Positions 5,468-7,696 of a stretch of 7,696 nucleotides of DNA are shown piece after piece. Every line of letters begins with the position of its first letter. Within the stretch, counting starts at the first letter, position 1. The DNA comes from Thiolapillus brandeum (GTDB lineage Bacteria; Pseudomonadota; Gammaproteobacteria; Chromatiales; Chromatiaceae). Both the position numbers and the translations under genes were made by a program. The notes below the pieces were generated by a model. The model worked only from the letters and a program-made list of their open reading frames with translations. It made no database searches and was not told where the DNA came from. The stretch is taken from positions 1 through 7,696 of the forward strand of contig DRLF01000213.1 in assembly GCA_011051425.1 (NCBI GenBank). Reading direction: 5' to 3'.

Positions 5468-7696
5468 TGGGCGGATGCTGTGATCAGGCGCAGCCCCTGC
5501 GCGGTGATTTTTCCCTGACAATTGCCATTGCCGGCAATCCCAACTGCGGCAAGTCTGCCCTGTTCAATGCCTTTACCGGCATTCGCCAGCGCACCGGCAA
5601 CTGGCCGGGTGTCACCGTGGACCGCAAGGAAGGGCAGTTCGAGCTGGAACAGTACAAGGTCAAGCTCATCGACCTGCCCGGCATCTACAGCCTGGATGCC
5701 TCGTCCATGGACGAGGAGATCACCCGCGACTACCTGCTGTCCCGCGAAGCGGATCTGATCATCAACGTGGTGGATGCCGCCAACCTGGAGCGCAACCTCT
5801 ATTTCGTCGTGCAGCTGCTGGAAATGGGCGTGCCCATGGTCATCGCCCTCAACATGATGGACGTGGCGCGCAAGCGCGGCATCCGCATCGATGTGGACAA
5901 GCTGTCCGAGGAACTGGGCTGTCCGGTGGTGCCGGTGGTGGCGACAACAGGCGAAGGCACGGCGGAACTCAAGGCGCGCATGCTGGCTGTCGCCACGGGT
6001 GCGGAGTGTGGCGGATTCGCTCTGGCCAACGAGGAAGTGGTGGAGCAGGCCGTCGCCGAGCTGGAGCAGTATCTGCCGGAAGAGAATCCCGCCAACCGTC
6101 ACTGGCTGGCCCTGAAGATGCTCGAATCCGATGAGCAGATTCCGCAGGATCTTTCCGCGCAGGCCAGGGAATGCATTGCGCACTGGCGGAAGGTCATCGA
6201 GGACCGCAGCGGCGAAGAGGCCGACATCCACATCAGCGATACCCGCTTCAGCCATGCCCATGCGCTGGCCCAGACCGTGATCAAGGAACGCGGTAAGCTG
6301 GGCAAGACCGTATCCGACCGCATCGACACTGTGGTGCTGAACCGCTGGCTGGGTGTGCCGGTGTTCCTGTTCATGATGTACCTGATGTTCATGTTCACCA
6401 TCAATATCGGTGGCGCTTTCATCGATTTCTTCGACGGCGTCGTGGGGGCTTTTGCCGTGGACGGCTTCGGCCATCTGCTCAGCTCCTGGGGCGCGCCCGA
6501 GTGGATGCGGGTCATTCTTGCCGACGGGCTGGGTGGCGGCCTGCAGGTTGTGGCGACTTTCATTCCCATCATCTCGGCGCTGTACCTGTTCCTGTCCGCC
6601 CTGGAAGATTCGGGCTACATGGCGCGGGCGGCCTTCGTGATGGACCGTTTCATGCGTGGCATCGGGTTGCCGGGCAAGGCTTTCGTGCCCCTCATCGTGG
6701 GCTTCGGCTGCAATGTGCCGGCGATCATGGCCACGCGCACCCTGGAGAACATGCGAGAGCGCAAGCTCACCATCCTCATGAACCCCTTCATGTCCTGTGG
6801 TGCGCGCCTGCCGGTGTATGTGCTGTTCGCCGCGGCCTTCTTCCCCCAGAATGGCCAGAACCTGGTGTTCAGCCTGTATCTCATCGGTATCGTGGTGGCG
6901 GTGCTCACCGGCCTGATCATGAAGAAGACCCTGCTGCAGGGAGAGAGCGCCGGCTTCATGATGGAACTGCCGCCCTATCATCTGCCGACGCTCAAAGGCG
7001 TTCTGCTGCGCACCTGGGACCGGGTGAAGGTGTTCGTGAAGGAAGCGGGGCAGATCATCATCGTGATGGTGCTGGCACTGAATGTGCTCAACTCCATCGG
7101 TACCGACGGGTCTTTCGGCAACGAGGATTCGGACAAATCCGTGCTCAGTGCCGCCAGTCAGGTGGTCACACCGGTATTTGCGCCCATGGGCATTCACCAG
7201 GACAACTGGCCCGCCGTGGTGGGCATCGTTTCCGGGGTGCTGGCCAAGGAAGTGGTGGTGGGCACCTTGGATACCCTGTACAGCCGGCTGGCGGTAGAGG
7301 ACTCGGGGGCTGTCGTGGATGAGCCCGGGTTTGATCTGTGGCAGGAAATCAAAGACGCTGCAGCCACTGTGCCCGAGAACCTGGCGGGTGTTGCCGAACT
7401 GGTGACAGACCCCCTGGGGCTGGGTGCGGCAGACGTGCAAGACATTTCCGAAGTGGCTGCCGAGCAGGAAGTGAGCATGGATGTCTTCGGCGCCATGGCG
7501 CTGCGCTTCGACGGCCAGATCGGTGCCTTTGCCTACCTGCTGTTCGTGCTGCTGTATTTTCCCTGTGCTGCGACCATGGGCGCCATCAAGCGTGAGGCGG
7601 GCGGCGCCTGGGCGGCATTCGTAGCATTCTGGACGACCAGCGTGGCCTACGTGTCCGCCAGCGTGTACTACCAGGCGGCCACCTGGTCGCGGCACC
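5467..7696 (+). CDS. feoB: ferrous iron transporter FeoB, 3' end missing
   Basis: The frame runs from ATG 5467 to the window edge without a stop, giving 743 residues; E. coli FeoB has about 773, so only the C-terminal tail is missing. It is the inner-membrane Fe2+ permease with a cytosolic G domain. G motifs: G1 GNPNCGKS (23-30), with Asn26 at the K+-activation position; G2 Thr50 in GNWPGVTV; G3 DLPG (69-72); G4 NMMD (129-132); G5 likely near ATT (159-161). A helical, charged insert follows (about 170-290), then the membrane region from about 297. The two gate motifs are GFGCNVPAI (412-420, Cys415) and PFMSCGARLPVY (440-451, Cys444); another conserved Cys is Cys700 in FPCAAT. The N-terminus has an extra GGCCD before the G domain. 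It is coupled to feoA by a 1-nt overlap and shares the Fur-regulated promoter. No feoC is visible before the edge. Confidence 0.97.
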   Translation, partial: MGGCCDQAQPLRGDFSLTIAIAGNPNCGKSALFNAFTGIRQRTGNWPGVTVDRKEGQFELEQYKVKLIDLPGIYSLDASSMDEEITRDYLLSREADLIINVVDAANLERNLYFVVQLLEMGVPMVIALNMMDVARKRGIRIDVDKLSEELGCPVVPVVATTGEGTAELKARMLAVATGAECGGFALANEEVVEQAVAELEQYLPEENPANRHWLALKMLESDEQIPQDLSAQARECIAHWRKVIEDRSGEEADIHISDTRFSHAHALAQTVIKERGKLGKTVSDRIDTVVLNRWLGVPVFLFMMYLMFMFTINIGGAFIDFFDGVVGAFAVDGFGHLLSSWGAPEWMRVILADGLGGGLQVVATFIPIISALYLFLSALEDSGYMARAAFVMDRFMRGIGLPGKAFVPLIVGFGCNVPAIMATRTLENMRERKLTILMNPFMSCGARLPVYVLFAAAFFPQNGQNLVFSLYLIGIVVAVLTGLIMKKTLLQGESAGFMMELPPYHLPTLKGVLLRTWDRVKVFVKEAGQIIIVMVLALNVLNSIGTDGSFGNEDSDKSVLSAASQVVTPVFAPMGIHQDNWPAVVGIVSGVLAKEVVVGTLDTLYSRLAVEDSGAVVDEPGFDLWQEIKDAAATVPENLAGVAELVTDPLGLGAADVQDISEVAAEQEVSMDVFGAMALRFDGQIGAFAYLLFVLLYFPCAATMGAIKREAGGAWAAFVAFWTTSVAYVSASVYYQAATWSRH

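Noticed and set aside
5218..7695. Very long (825-codon) open frame on the minus strand opposite feoA and feoB.
   Set aside because: Its codons are in register with feoB, so it only requires that feoB avoid TTA, CTA and TCA, which the GC-rich codon use here does. The translation is His/Gln/Arg-rich without domains, while the plus strand gives a textbook FeoB.

Overview
The window reads as ordinary chromosomal DNA from a Gram-negative bacterium, most likely a gammaproteobacterium. It encodes an outer-membrane beta-barrel protein. Its GltS, YaaA, FeoA and FeoB resemble the enterobacterial proteins in length and motifs as I recall them. Base composition looks moderately GC-rich and even throughout. 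There is no sign of insertion sequences, phage, tRNA, CRISPR or integration scars. Species cannot be assigned by eye.

Layout. Positions 1-1014 (+) hold the 3' part of a BamA/TamA-type outer-membrane barrel gene whose start lies outside the window. It meets, tail to tail with a 15-bp gap, a three-gene minus-strand group: a SulP anion transporter with STAS domain (4241-2670), the sodium/glutamate symporter gltS (2583-1375) and a tiny RRM-fold protein (1275-1030). Gaps of 86 and 99 bp separate these three, so co-transcription is possible but not tight. A 156-bp divergent intergenic region (4242-4397) contains a strong 28-bp imperfect palindrome. It separates sulP from a plus-strand group: yaaA (4398-5171), feoA (5237-5467) and feoB (5467 to beyond the right edge).

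How the genes fit together. The right half is an iron-homeostasis block. FeoA and FeoB form the ferrous-iron uptake system, joined by a 1-nt stop/start overlap, and a good Fur-box match lies just upstream of feoA. YaaA, which in E. coli limits unincorporated iron during peroxide stress, sits immediately upstream. The left half is membrane traffic: glutamate uptake, inorganic-anion or dicarboxylate transport, and an outer-membrane barrel. No direct functional link between the two halves is visible.

The feoB reading frame is open at the right edge and covers about 743 residues. A long antisense open frame opposite feoA/feoB is a codon-usage artefact, not a gene. I do not see a clearly undescribed system. 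The items most worth a second look are the divergent-promoter palindrome, the small RRM protein lacking the usual RNA-stacking aromatics, and the yaaA-Fur box-feoAB arrangement.
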